From the NCBI GenBank assembly GCA_964473745.1, contig CAYYQE010000015.1, positions 1 to 33,429 of the forward strand: a stretch of 33,429 nucleotides of DNA. The letters are read 5' to 3'. The DNA comes from JABJMC01 sp964473745. GTDB taxonomy: Bacteria > Patescibacteriota > Gracilibacteria > UBA1369 > UBA12473. The notes below the pieces were generated by a model. It had not been told where the DNA came from. It made no database searches and saw only the letters and a program-made list of their open reading frames with translations. Numbering within the stretch: the first letter of the stretch is position 1; every line of letters begins with the position of its first letter. Shown in pieces: positions 14,611-22,755 of this stretch. Both the position numbers and the translations under genes were made by a program.

Positions 14611-16518
14611 TTAAGCTGTCATGCGTCTTTTGTAAACTTGTTGGGCCGCCCTGGAGCGATCAGCGTATTGGTAGGTATTATCAACTCCAAATCCTTCTAT
14701 TTTAGTTTCAGCGCCATCTGTTAAAGCCTCGCCAGGAATCACTCTTAAGGGCTTCCCCGGATCAACAATCAATATCTGCCACAGTGGGTGATCTTCTAAG
14801 TCTGGTTGTTTACTAAGTCTAACAAAAGTTTTTACAAATAAATCTGGGCTTAGGCCCTTTCTTTGTTCTGGGGAAAGGGTCGTGGCAAAATTAGTTAAGG
14901 CCAACATGGTGTTTGACATTCGCTTTAAGTCTGGCTCGCCATTCACATCATAAAAACATAAATCCCCATCTACCACTAACGAATATTGAGGGAAATTGTT
15001 TAAAGCGCCTTGAACAGCCGCGTTTCGACTGGCGTACAACCCGGCATAATAGTCTGCTCCCATAAAACTCATTTCGTTATCATCTATTTCGCCATTTCCA
15101 TTTAAGTCATTGGTTTCAATGATTGGCTTCATGTAATAATGCAATATGAATCCTTCGGCTATATGGCGAGGAAGTAAACTAGAGTCTTCGTTGTCATGTT
15201 CAAATAATGATCGAACTAAAAGATCTCGATCAATAGATTCTTCCGAGGTAACTAAGCGCTTCCACTCGGGATGATTAGCAATATTAGCAACGTCTTTATT
15301 GGCATTGCTAAGTGTTATATCGATATTGATTTGGTGGCGACCAATAGTGCTGGGCTTGTGGCGGCATTTCCAAGCTACAAATTCTAAGGGGTCTCCAGTT
15401 ATTTCTTCGCCATAAAATTCTTTTAAAAGCGCTTCCACAGGCTCCCGCAAAGAACTATCATCACGAATTATGGCCCCCAGGCTACCAGGTTCTTCAGACT
15501 CTAAATCAGCAGCTAACTTTTGAGACCAAGCATAGACTTCATCTTCGTATCGACACTGACTAAGCTCTTCTTTGTAGGCTTCGTATTTTCTTTTAAGATC
15601 TGGCTTGAGATACATGGCAAGTTCAACTGCTCTTATTTTGTTTCCGTATTCGCGGTACATTTTCGCTATCATTTCTTCACCATTGCGCCTAATTCGGGGT
15701 TGAAAAGCAGACTCCATTAATCTGGAGGTAATTACATAGGCAATGTTCCCCGGGGCGGTTTGAATACCTGCTAATTCCATACTAATAATTAGTTCTTCGC
15801 TATATTGCCTTAAAAATTCTTTTTGCTCTTCTCTTGGCACGTTTGCTAGTACTGCTTTTTGAAAAGTACTACTGAGCCTTAAAGCACTGATGGCATTTCT
15901 AACTGCTTTGGCGTGAATTTCGGCTTCTCGTTGGGCTTGAGCTTCTATTTCAGCCTGGGCCTCTGCTTGAGCTTCTCGCTCTGCTTGGGCCTCTGCTTCA
16001 GCTTGAGCCTCGGGATCAATGCGCCCTCTAGCTTGTAAATTAGGTTTTGGCTGAGACTCCATGACTATTTGTTGAAACTCTGCTTTTAAGTCCTGTAATT
16101 GTGCATTTGTTTGGGCCGCAATTACTTGGCTATGTTCGGGTTTAATGCTTAGAATTGTTTTTCCATGATTCCCATCTACTCCTGAATATTCAAAACTAAC
16201 TTGTCCATTATCCAAAAATTGATATGTGATTTCATCTCCGATATTTACCCGATTAGGATCAAACCCGGAATAAACTTGTTCTTTACGCTGTATTAAACTG
16301 AGAATCAAAGCTTCATTAATTTTCCCAACTTCCTCCCGGTTTAAGTTGGGGAATTTGGTGGTAATTTCATCATGACTTCTTGCTGCTAATAAATCTCCTT
16401 CTTCAAGGGTAAAAGCGACTTCTTGCTGATTTATTTCCGCATAAAGTTCCATCAGTTTTAAAGCCCGTTTTGGGGCTGTTTGTGTTGTAATCGTAGTTGG
16501 TGTTTTTTCTTCACCCAT
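14611..16518 (-). CDS. Unknown 635-residue protein with an Ala-Gln-Glu coiled coil and an EF-hand-like loop
   Basis: No family is recognised. The start is set at ATG 16518 (MGEEKTPTTIT): the frame is open to an ATG at 16569, but that codon lies on the predicted -35 element, upstream of the transcript start. Around residues 165-210 is an AQAE/AQRE heptad-like repeat, likely a helical rod. Near residue 490 DLNGNGEIDDNE matches a canonical 12-residue calcium-binding loop with acidic or Asn ligands at positions 1, 3, 5, 9 and 12. No signal peptide or membrane helix is visible. It is divergent from the polysaccharide deacetylase with 111 bp between the start codons. A structural or calcium-responsive role is inference. 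Confidence 0.8.
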   Translation of the reverse strand: MGEEKTPTTITTQTAPKRALKLMELYAEINQQEVAFTLEEGDLLAARSHDEITTKFPNLNREEVGKINEALILSLIQRKEQVYSGFDPNRVNIGDEITYQFLDNGQVSFEYSGVDGNHGKTILSIKPEHSQVIAAQTNAQLQDLKAEFQQIVMESQPKPNLQARGRIDPEAQAEAEAQAEREAQAEAQAEIEAQAQREAEIHAKAVRNAISALRLSSTFQKAVLANVPREEQKEFLRQYSEELIISMELAGIQTAPGNIAYVITSRLMESAFQPRIRRNGEEMIAKMYREYGNKIRAVELAMYLKPDLKRKYEAYKEELSQCRYEDEVYAWSQKLAADLESEEPGSLGAIIRDDSSLREPVEALLKEFYGEEITGDPLEFVAWKCRHKPSTIGRHQINIDITLSNANKDVANIANHPEWKRLVTSEESIDRDLLVRSLFEHDNEDSSLLPRHIAEGFILHYYMKPIIETNDLNGNGEIDDNEMSFMGADYYAGLYASRNAAVQGALNNFPQYSLVVDGDLCFYDVNGEPDLKRMSNTMLALTNFATTLSPEQRKGLSPDLFVKTFVRLSKQPDLEDHPLWQILIVDPGKPLRVIPGEALTDGAETKIEGFGVDNTYQYADRSRAAQQVYKRRMTA

Positions 16519-16540
16519 TTTTTTATTTTTATATCTGTTA

Positions 16541-16569
16541 ATTGTACCATTTTTGAAAGAGTTTTTCAA
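16541..16569 (-). promoter_or_regulatory. Extended -10 promoter with a palindromic -35 for the EF-hand protein gene
   Basis: On the minus strand TTGAAA (16569-16564) and TACAAT (16546-16541) are 17 bp apart with a TGG extension. The -35 is one arm of an inverted repeat: TTGAAA (16553-16558), 5-bp spacer, TTTCAA (16564-16569). This could be a repressor site serving the divergent pair. Confidence 0.72.
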
Positions 16570-16579
16570 GGAGGGGCGT

Positions 16580-16608
16580 TTGCCATCTTTGCTGTTTTGA
16601 GGTATAAT
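16580..16608 (+). promoter_or_regulatory. Promoter of the polysaccharide deacetylase gene
   Basis: TTGCCA (16580-16585) and perfect TATAAT (16603-16608) are 17 bp apart. The transcript would begin near 16615, leaving a 15-nt leader before ATG 16630 and ruling out ATG 16612. Its core TTTTGAGGTATAAT matches the transpeptidase promoter at all but one base. Confidence 0.8.
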
Positions 16609-16629
16609 GTAATGATTAAATTATATTTT

Positions 16630-17736
16630 ATGACTCCTCCAGAAACTTTTTCATCAGATCTAGAGCAAACTGAAATTTTGCGGCATGACCCTTCTTTGGT
16701 TCGTTTTATTGAATTTTTAGGAGGGGATGCCAGTTTTGAGGCGCGAATTGAGATTTTTGATAAAGCCTTGGCGGACGGATTAATGGGGTTTGCAGAACGG
16801 ACGTTTGCGAATAAACCGGAATTTAATGCCTCGGAATTAGAAAAGGATTTTGCTGGTTTGCCGTCACAAAATATGGCGTTATTACTGTTTTTGCGCTTGC
16901 ATATCGTGATTGGGGATTCTTACTGGGACGTAGAATCAAATTATTTATTGAAACCTGATGTTGAACAGCATCTTGATCTTGAAGAGGAATTAGAGTTATT
17001 TGTAGCAACTAGCGCTGGTTTTGAGCTTGATGCTACAAATCCTAATAATCGTTTTTTAGCGCTTTGTGCGGCTCAAGATTTTTTGGAAAGACACCCACAA
17101 ATGTCGGAATTGTCGATTGAGTTTGTGCATCGATTAATGGGAAATATGTCTAATAATATGATTACGATTGATGATGGTCCAAACGAAAACACACCAGAAA
17201 TTTTGGATATTTTGGAAGAAGCCGGAGTGACGGCTATTTTTTATTTAATTGGGAAAAACGTGCGTCAACACCCTGACCACGTGCGAATGATTGCGGAGCG
17301 TGGTCATATCATTGGTTATCACACTATGGATCATGTTTTAAGTCAGCAGGGTGATATTTATAATCCGCGCTATTTAGAAAAAGATTTTATGGATTTTAAA
17401 AGACTGATTAATGATGTTTTGGGAGTTGATTATCCAATTTTGTTTTTCCGGGCTCCAGGGGGATGGGTTATTCCGCGGAAAGCTTTTGATGTCTCTAAAG
17501 AAGCGCCTATTAGTCCGTTTGCTACCGTGACTTATTTGCCCAAAGGAACAGGTCTCCGGAGGGAAGATAACTGGGATGTTTATGATGATAGTTTTCGGGA
17601 GAGGGGGACTTGGCATTTGCTAGATCCGCAAGGGAAAACTGATCACTACATAGAGCGCTACTCAGAAGGTCGTGACCAAGTATTTTTGCTACATCAAGAA
17701 TCCGATGATGTGGAGACTTTACGGGCTATGTTTTAA
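16630..17736 (+). CDS. NodB-type polysaccharide deacetylase
   Basis: This 368-residue protein has a helical N-terminal domain of unknown family (1-170) and a NodB homology domain (about 175-360). Motifs: TIDDGP with Asp181/Asp182 (motif 1), HTMDH with His231 and His235 (motif 2, metal ligands), FFRAPGG with Arg274 (motif 3), and FLLHQ with His355 (motif 5). These enzymes remove acetyl groups from peptidoglycan, chitin or other N-acetylated glycans. The annotated start follows the promoter at 16580-16608; the frame itself is open further upstream. No signal peptide or anchor is visible, although most relatives are exported. It converges on vanW, sharing a TTAA in which both stop codons overlap. 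Confidence 0.92.
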   Translation: MTPPETFSSDLEQTEILRHDPSLVRFIEFLGGDASFEARIEIFDKALADGLMGFAERTFANKPEFNASELEKDFAGLPSQNMALLLFLRLHIVIGDSYWDVESNYLLKPDVEQHLDLEEELELFVATSAGFELDATNPNNRFLALCAAQDFLERHPQMSELSIEFVHRLMGNMSNNMITIDDGPNENTPEILDILEEAGVTAIFYLIGKNVRQHPDHVRMIAERGHIIGYHTMDHVLSQQGDIYNPRYLEKDFMDFKRLINDVLGVDYPILFFRAPGGWVIPRKAFDVSKEAPISPFATVTYLPKGTGLRREDNWDVYDDSFRERGTWHLLDPQGKTDHYIERYSEGRDQVFLLHQESDDVETLRAMF

Positions 17737-19520
17737 AAGCCCTCGGTTCCTTCACCAACTAAATATTTAGCAGCCCAGGGGGTATACGGGCTAATAATGA
17801 CCTCTTCGGTTGTTTGGCCGGAATAGAGGTGGTGATCAACCGGATAGGTTATTTGGCGATTCCAAGTGGCTGTGAAGCCGTTGTGCGCAGAATCAACTTG
17901 TTCGATTTCTCCGGGTTCGAGTTCAGAAGTGATTTCGTAGATGTCGGGTGGCGCGCCGGCACGGTTACTGATGTAGGGCCCGTCCATCGTGGCGGCGCGC
18001 CCATCGTTCGTGCCATAAAACTTAAAAGTTGCTAAATACCCATCCGTATATGCTTCTACTAGGATGTGGTGAGCCGTGTCATTCGTGAATTTAAGATCAA
18101 CAGCCGGAGGATAAACCGTGGCATCCAAGCCCCAACCTAACGGGTAAGAATAATAAGAAACAGCGTAAGAATGAGCACTCCTTTCCACAATTGGGAAGCC
18201 TCCAAATAGAATTGCTCTAAACAAGGTCGAAGACACCTGGCAAATCCCTCCACCATATTCTGGAATAGTTTCGCCTTCTTTAATTACCAACTCTTTAGCA
18301 TATCCAGTTGAGCCATCTACAACGCCCAACTGATCCCCAAAAGAAAATGTCTCATTCGGAGCTATCAAAACTCCATCAAACAGGTCAATGGCGGTTTTTA
18401 TATTGTGAATACGGTTGTAAGGCGACCCATAAAAACTGGAATAACCATGAGCTACTAATTCATTAATTCCTAATTCTCGAAGCTCAGCCGGGGCATATAC
18501 CTTAGCTGCTGTTTCGCTGAGAGGAATTTCAACTCGCTGCAACCCGTTATTTAGGGCGTATTCCAAAAATTCATAAAAAATCTCATACTCAATACCCATC
18601 CCGTTAACCGCGGTGCCAGCAAATGAAATATGGCCACTGTCATCTACCAAAATTGTAACGTCTTCGGTGGCAACTTCGATTTCTGGGGCTAGGTATCTTT
18701 GTAAATGTTCGCCCATTAAATTTTGATCTATTTGGATGTCAATTTGAGCTCCGGCTAGTGGGTCGTTTACGGGTTCAAAATTGAGCAAGTGGAGATTTTC
18801 GAGCCATTTGATTTCCCAATCATCTTCAGTTGTAAAAATTTCGATATTTTGGGTGAGTTGTTCTTTTAAATCCTCTTTTTGAGCTTCTAATTCTTGCTTG
18901 GTAACACCGGGAATTAAATCAGTAAAAGTTATTTCTAGAGGGGAGGAGTCGAACTCTGTAATTTGTTTTTTTAGTGTTTCCTCAAACTCATCTAAATCAG
19001 ATTCCCAGCCAGCTTGTTCAGCGGTAAATTCAAAATCTCCGATATAATTATTCCAGGTAATGCGAGGCTCTTCAGCGGCAACATTTAAATTAATTATTTT
19101 TTCATTTAAAGCTGCTTCCATTTGAGCGTGATCTAAGTCAAATTGGGCTTTGATTTTTTTTCCTCCCAAAACAGTGTCATCAAGGGATAAAAGTGAAGTC
19201 ACTGGTTTGATAACTGGGATTGATTCAATGATTTCGGTTTTCAAAAGAGTTATTCCTAATTCATCTAATAAAAATTCGTATTGATTCTCTTGAAAGCTAA
19301 TATTGATTGTAGTTTTTTCAAATTCATCTAAAAAAACACTTAATTCTTCTTGGGCTTGTTCTGCTTCTTGAAAGCTAATGTTGCTATTGGTCACAACGGT
19401 TCCGGGAGCCACTTTGCCAGCCAAGCCAAATTGCAGCGCAAAACCCATAATTGTACTACCGACTAAAACTCCTAAAAAAGCAAGGGAGAAAAGGCGGTTT
19501 TTTGAAGTAGATTTGGTCAT
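17733..19520 (-). CDS. VanW family protein with an N-terminal membrane anchor
   Basis: The protein has 595 residues. An uncleaved signal or anchor helix lies at about 10-33 (RLFSLAFLGVLVGSTIMGF). Two repeats similar to the peptidoglycan-binding-4 domain follow (about 45-330), with recurring acidic strands. The VanW domain covers roughly 360-500, with SPYNRIHNIKTA, APNETFSFGDQLG, YGGGICQVSSTLF (Cys near 426) and SYYSYPLGWGLDATVYPP. The tail resembles a G5-like domain. VanW is associated with vancomycin-resistance clusters and cell-wall proteins but its chemistry is not established. It is last in rny-ytxH-CPA2-vanW, 24 bp after the antiporter. The domain architecture matches the family standard. 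Confidence 0.93.
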   Translation of the reverse strand: MTKSTSKNRLFSLAFLGVLVGSTIMGFALQFGLAGKVAPGTVVTNSNISFQEAEQAQEELSVFLDEFEKTTINISFQENQYEFLLDELGITLLKTEIIESIPVIKPVTSLLSLDDTVLGGKKIKAQFDLDHAQMEAALNEKIINLNVAAEEPRITWNNYIGDFEFTAEQAGWESDLDEFEETLKKQITEFDSSPLEITFTDLIPGVTKQELEAQKEDLKEQLTQNIEIFTTEDDWEIKWLENLHLLNFEPVNDPLAGAQIDIQIDQNLMGEHLQRYLAPEIEVATEDVTILVDDSGHISFAGTAVNGMGIEYEIFYEFLEYALNNGLQRVEIPLSETAAKVYAPAELRELGINELVAHGYSSFYGSPYNRIHNIKTAIDLFDGVLIAPNETFSFGDQLGVVDGSTGYAKELVIKEGETIPEYGGGICQVSSTLFRAILFGGFPIVERSAHSYAVSYYSYPLGWGLDATVYPPAVDLKFTNDTAHHILVEAYTDGYLATFKFYGTNDGRAATMDGPYISNRAGAPPDIYEITSELEPGEIEQVDSAHNGFTATWNRQITYPVDHHLYSGQTTEEVIISPYTPWAAKYLVGEGTEGF

Positions 19521-19544
19521 TTGATTATTACTTTAGATGAGAGC

Positions 19545-20738
19545 CTAAACCCCCTCATATTCAGTGTCAAGCAATTGACGTTTTCCATGAGCTTTGAGTA
19601 AGAACTTCAATGTGATTGGTGTCATTAAGGTTGTAAAGAAGGCCATAAACACCAAAACCGAGAAGATTTTTTCATCAATAAGGCCTAATTCCAACCCGAT
19701 AACAGCGATAATTAGCTCGACTGCACCACGCCCATTCATACTAATTCCAATGATCAATGATTCTCGTCGACCTCTTCCAAAAAGATGGGCCATAATTCCG
19801 GCCCCAAACACTTTTCCAATAATAGCGACTCCAATAATACTAATCAAAAACAGCAAGGCTTCCGGGTCTTTCAAAATTGTAAAATCAACATGAAAACCCA
19901 AACTTACAAAAAATATTGGGCCTAAAAAGCTATAACTTAATCCAAATAAACGATCTTCAATTTTCTTATAAACATCGGGGTGAAGCAGGTCTTCTTTTAC
20001 AAATAAACCAGCCAAATAAGCCCCTAAAATATAATGCAGCCCAATATATTCAGCCAGAAGGCCAAAAGCCAGACCAATAATTAAGGTGAAAGTAAAAGCC
20101 TTGTGTCCTTTTTTCTTAAAAACATGTCGAAACAAGGGGATCAAATGTTTTCCAGCTAAAATCACCCCACCAAAAAATAAGACCACTTTCCCAATTAGAA
20201 ACATTACTTCCATTGGACTAATTGACCCGCCGCCACTCACCACACCCAACAAAATAGAAAGCAAAACAAAAGCCGCAATATCATCTGCTACCGCGGCCCC
20301 CATAACCATATGTGCGATTTTGGAATTATTATATTTAAAGTCTTTAAACACTTTGGTGGTCACCGAAATCGCTGTAATTGAAAGAGCCATTCCAACAAAA
20401 AGCGAGGTTGTTAAATTACTTCCAAAAACCATGGCTGTCCCTGTTCCAAGCGCTAACGGCAACGCAATCCCACCTAAGGCAATGGCCAGAGCACATTTGG
20501 AACAATTAAGTAAATCGCGCGGCCTAGTTTCTAGTCCGGCATGTAGCATTAAAAAGAAGATCCCAAGCTCAGCCAAAAGCTGGATGCTTTCGCTATCTTG
20601 AAAAATCCCAAATAAAGCCGGCCCAAAAATAAGACCAGCCATTAACTCTCCCAGTAAAATGGGTAGGTGGATTTTTCGGAATAGAATTCCGGTCCCCCAG
20701 ACGATCACCATGATTAGTAGAAGATTCGCAATCTCCAT
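19545..20738 (-). CDS. CPA2-family monovalent cation/proton antiporter (KefB/NapA-like membrane domain)
   Basis: This 397-residue protein has about twelve hydrophobic helices. It starts LLLIMVIVWGTGILFRKIHLP, then LGELMAGLIFGPALFG and LAELGIFFLMLHAGLE, the standard opening of CPA2 exchangers. AAVADDIAAF near residue 150 holds the paired Asp residues that bind the ion in electrogenic NapA-type members. GISMNGRGAVELIIA in the second half is also characteristic. It lacks the C-terminal TrkA-N/RCK domain of Kef channels. It most likely exchanges Na+ or K+ for protons. It lies 26 bp downstream of the YtxH gene. Confidence 0.93.
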   Translation of the reverse strand: MEIANLLLIMVIVWGTGILFRKIHLPILLGELMAGLIFGPALFGIFQDSESIQLLAELGIFFLMLHAGLETRPRDLLNCSKCALAIALGGIALPLALGTGTAMVFGSNLTTSLFVGMALSITAISVTTKVFKDFKYNNSKIAHMVMGAAVADDIAAFVLLSILLGVVSGGGSISPMEVMFLIGKVVLFFGGVILAGKHLIPLFRHVFKKKGHKAFTFTLIIGLAFGLLAEYIGLHYILGAYLAGLFVKEDLLHPDVYKKIEDRLFGLSYSFLGPIFFVSLGFHVDFTILKDPEALLFLISIIGVAIIGKVFGAGIMAHLFGRGRRESLIIGISMNGRGAVELIIAVIGLELGLIDEKIFSVLVFMAFFTTLMTPITLKFLLKAHGKRQLLDTEYEGV

Positions 20739-20764
20739 ATTTTTAGGTTGGTTTTAAATAAAGA

Positions 20765-21130
20765 CTATTTTTCTTGATTTTCTTGATCTGGGATGGCCCA
20801 ATGAGTTTCTTCTTCGACATCTTCGTTGGGGATTTTTTTGAGTAGCGTGGGCTTGGCAGCCTCTTTTCGGTTTAAAAGGTTTTTAGCAATTTTAAATAAT
20901 CCGGTGGCGGTTTCTTTGGTTAGTTTCCCAATCTCTTTAACGTCTTCATCAACAAATTCGTTACTTTTTTTAAATTTTCTTTTCAAAAATCGGCGGGTTT
21001 CTTTTCCTTCTTTAGGGGCAACTGTCAGGCCAATTACTGATCCAACTGCCGTTCCAATAATGGCTCCCATAACAATTTTATCAACGGTGCTTCGTTTTTT
21101 TTCTTCCTTTTTTTTGAACCATCCAAACAT
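20765..21130 (-). CDS. YtxH-like (gas-vesicle-protein-related) small membrane protein
   Basis: The protein has 121 residues. The basic N-terminus MFGWFKKKEEKKR precedes one glycine-rich membrane helix (about 20-40, KIVMGAIIGTAVGSVIGLTV). The APKEGKETRR motif then marks the YtxH family, and an amphipathic helical tail follows. The function is not established; relatives are stress-induced in firmicutes. It lies 11 bp after rny. A six-T tract abuts its ATG. Confidence 0.85.
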   Translation of the reverse strand: MFGWFKKKEEKKRSTVDKIVMGAIIGTAVGSVIGLTVAPKEGKETRRFLKRKFKKSNEFVDEDVKEIGKLTKETATGLFKIAKNLLNRKEAAKPTLLKKIPNEDVEEETHWAIPDQENQEK

Positions 21131-21141
21131 AAAAAAGTTTG

Positions 21142-22701
21142 TTATTTAGATTTAACTTTTTCTTCTTTCCCTTTAGCTCGAGATTTGAACAACATTTTTC
21201 GAATAACATTAATTTTAATATTTCCTGGATAAGATAATTTCTCTTCGATCTTTTCCGCAATATCATGGGCAAGACCTCCCATGTTTTCATCGTGAATTTC
21301 ATCGGGATTAACCATAACGCGGACCTCTCGCCCAGCTGATAAAGCAAAAGTTTTTTGAATACCTGGGAACGAGGCGGCTGTAGCTTCTAGTTCTCGAATA
21401 CGCTGTAAATAACGCTCCAAAGATTCTAGGCGGGCGCCCGGTCGACTAGCTGACAAAGCGTCAGCAGCCATAATAATTTTGGCTTCTAAGCTGTTGGGTT
21501 GCTCACCTTCGTGATGAGCCCAAGCCGCGTGTACAATATCTTCTGGATAGTCATTTTTTTCTAAAATTTCTTTGGTAAGAACATCGTGGCCCTTGTCACT
21601 TTCTTCGGAAAGAGCTTTTCCAATATCGTGAAGAAATCCGGCTTCGCGGGCTTTTTGAACATCAGCTCCAACTTCAGCGGCAATTAACCCGGCAAACATG
21701 CCTACTTCTAAACTGTGTCGTAAAGCGTTTTGTCCGTAACTGGTTCTAAAATGAAGGCGCCCAATATGCTTTAAAACTTCATCGGGGACTTTTTTGAGTC
21801 CTACTGTTTTAATGGCTTCGCGGGCCTTGCTCACCATGGCTTTGCCCACAGTTTTTTGGGCTTCTACCAGAGTATTATCAATTGTTTTAGGGTTGATTCG
21901 ACTTCGCTTTTTTTGAAGGATTTCAATGGCTTTTTTAACAATATGTCGGCGCACCAAATTAAATCCGCCAACAGTTATTATTTTGGGGTAATCATTGAAA
22001 ATAATTTCTACTTCACTGCGTTTTTCTAAATGTTTGACGTTTTCGCATTTAGGGCCAACTAGATCTAATTTGAATCGCTCGTGTTTGACTTCCACAAAGG
22101 TCTGATTGTGATCGGCAGAACTTTTGTCTGAGTAGCGTTGAATGGTTCCAATTAAAACGTTTTTAGCTTTTTTAAGGGAATCTTCTTCAGCTTCTTCTTC
22201 GCGATTTTTGATAAAAGTATCTTTTCTGGCTAGGATTTTTCTGGTGATGGCTTTTTTGATTGATTCAACCGCTTCTTCTTTGGTAACTCCTAATTGTCCT
22301 AAAAGAATTTCGATAGTTTTGTGAGCGCCTTGCTCAATTTCGGTCTGCATCTCTTTAATCATTTGTTTTTCTACCTTCAGCCAGCTCAAAACTTCTTTAT
22401 TTTTATCAACTCGGCTATTAACGTGTTTTTCCTTTAACTTGGCTGATTCTTCTAATCTTTTGAGGTGCTCTTCTAGGTGTTTATTCTCCTCGCGGGCCGC
22501 TTGTTTAACTTGGGCAATTTCAGATTTGGCTTTGCTCCGAAGCTCGGTTGCTTGGGTGCGGCTCTCTTTTACAATATGTTCAGCCTCTTTTTTAATGCTC
22601 GCTGGAGAAATTTTGGAACCTCCTCCTTTTGTAAAGAAATATGTTCCAACGCCACCAAACACGACTGCTCCGATAATGATTATAATTTGTACAGGTTCCA
22701 T
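21142..22701 (-). CDS. rny: Ribonuclease Y with an altered KH-domain loop
   Basis: This membrane-anchored endoribonuclease starts mRNA decay. In 519 residues, the usual length, it shows the N-terminal membrane helix (about 4-25), a long charged coiled coil (30-150), a KH domain (about 205-275) and the HD domain. In the HD domain FLHDIGKA has His-Asp near 357, followed by AWAHHEGE and AADALSASRPGAR. The C-terminal FALSAGREVRVMV and YPGNIKINVIR are also family hallmarks. The KH GxxG loop, normally GRIIGREGRNI, here reads LDLVGPKCENV, so the nucleic-acid-gripping loop is degenerate while the catalytic domain is intact. It heads the cluster that runs through vanW. Confidence 0.95.
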   Translation of the reverse strand: MEPVQIIIIIGAVVFGGVGTYFFTKGGGSKISPASIKKEAEHIVKESRTQATELRSKAKSEIAQVKQAAREENKHLEEHLKRLEESAKLKEKHVNSRVDKNKEVLSWLKVEKQMIKEMQTEIEQGAHKTIEILLGQLGVTKEEAVESIKKAITRKILARKDTFIKNREEEAEEDSLKKAKNVLIGTIQRYSDKSSADHNQTFVEVKHERFKLDLVGPKCENVKHLEKRSEVEIIFNDYPKIITVGGFNLVRRHIVKKAIEILQKKRSRINPKTIDNTLVEAQKTVGKAMVSKAREAIKTVGLKKVPDEVLKHIGRLHFRTSYGQNALRHSLEVGMFAGLIAAEVGADVQKAREAGFLHDIGKALSEESDKGHDVLTKEILEKNDYPEDIVHAAWAHHEGEQPNSLEAKIIMAADALSASRPGARLESLERYLQRIRELEATAASFPGIQKTFALSAGREVRVMVNPDEIHDENMGGLAHDIAEKIEEKLSYPGNIKINVIRKMLFKSRAKGKEEKVKSK

Positions 22702-22755
22702 AGCCTTAAGAGTGTAGAGGAAAATTAGGTGAAATGGGAGGGATTTTTTAAGATT

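Noticed and set aside
16519..16569. N-terminal extension of the EF-hand protein
   Set aside because: The start codon would lie on the -35 element and upstream of the predicted transcript start.
16480..16629. N-terminal extension of the deacetylase
   Set aside because: The promoter at 16580-16608 lies within it, so it would not be in the transcript.
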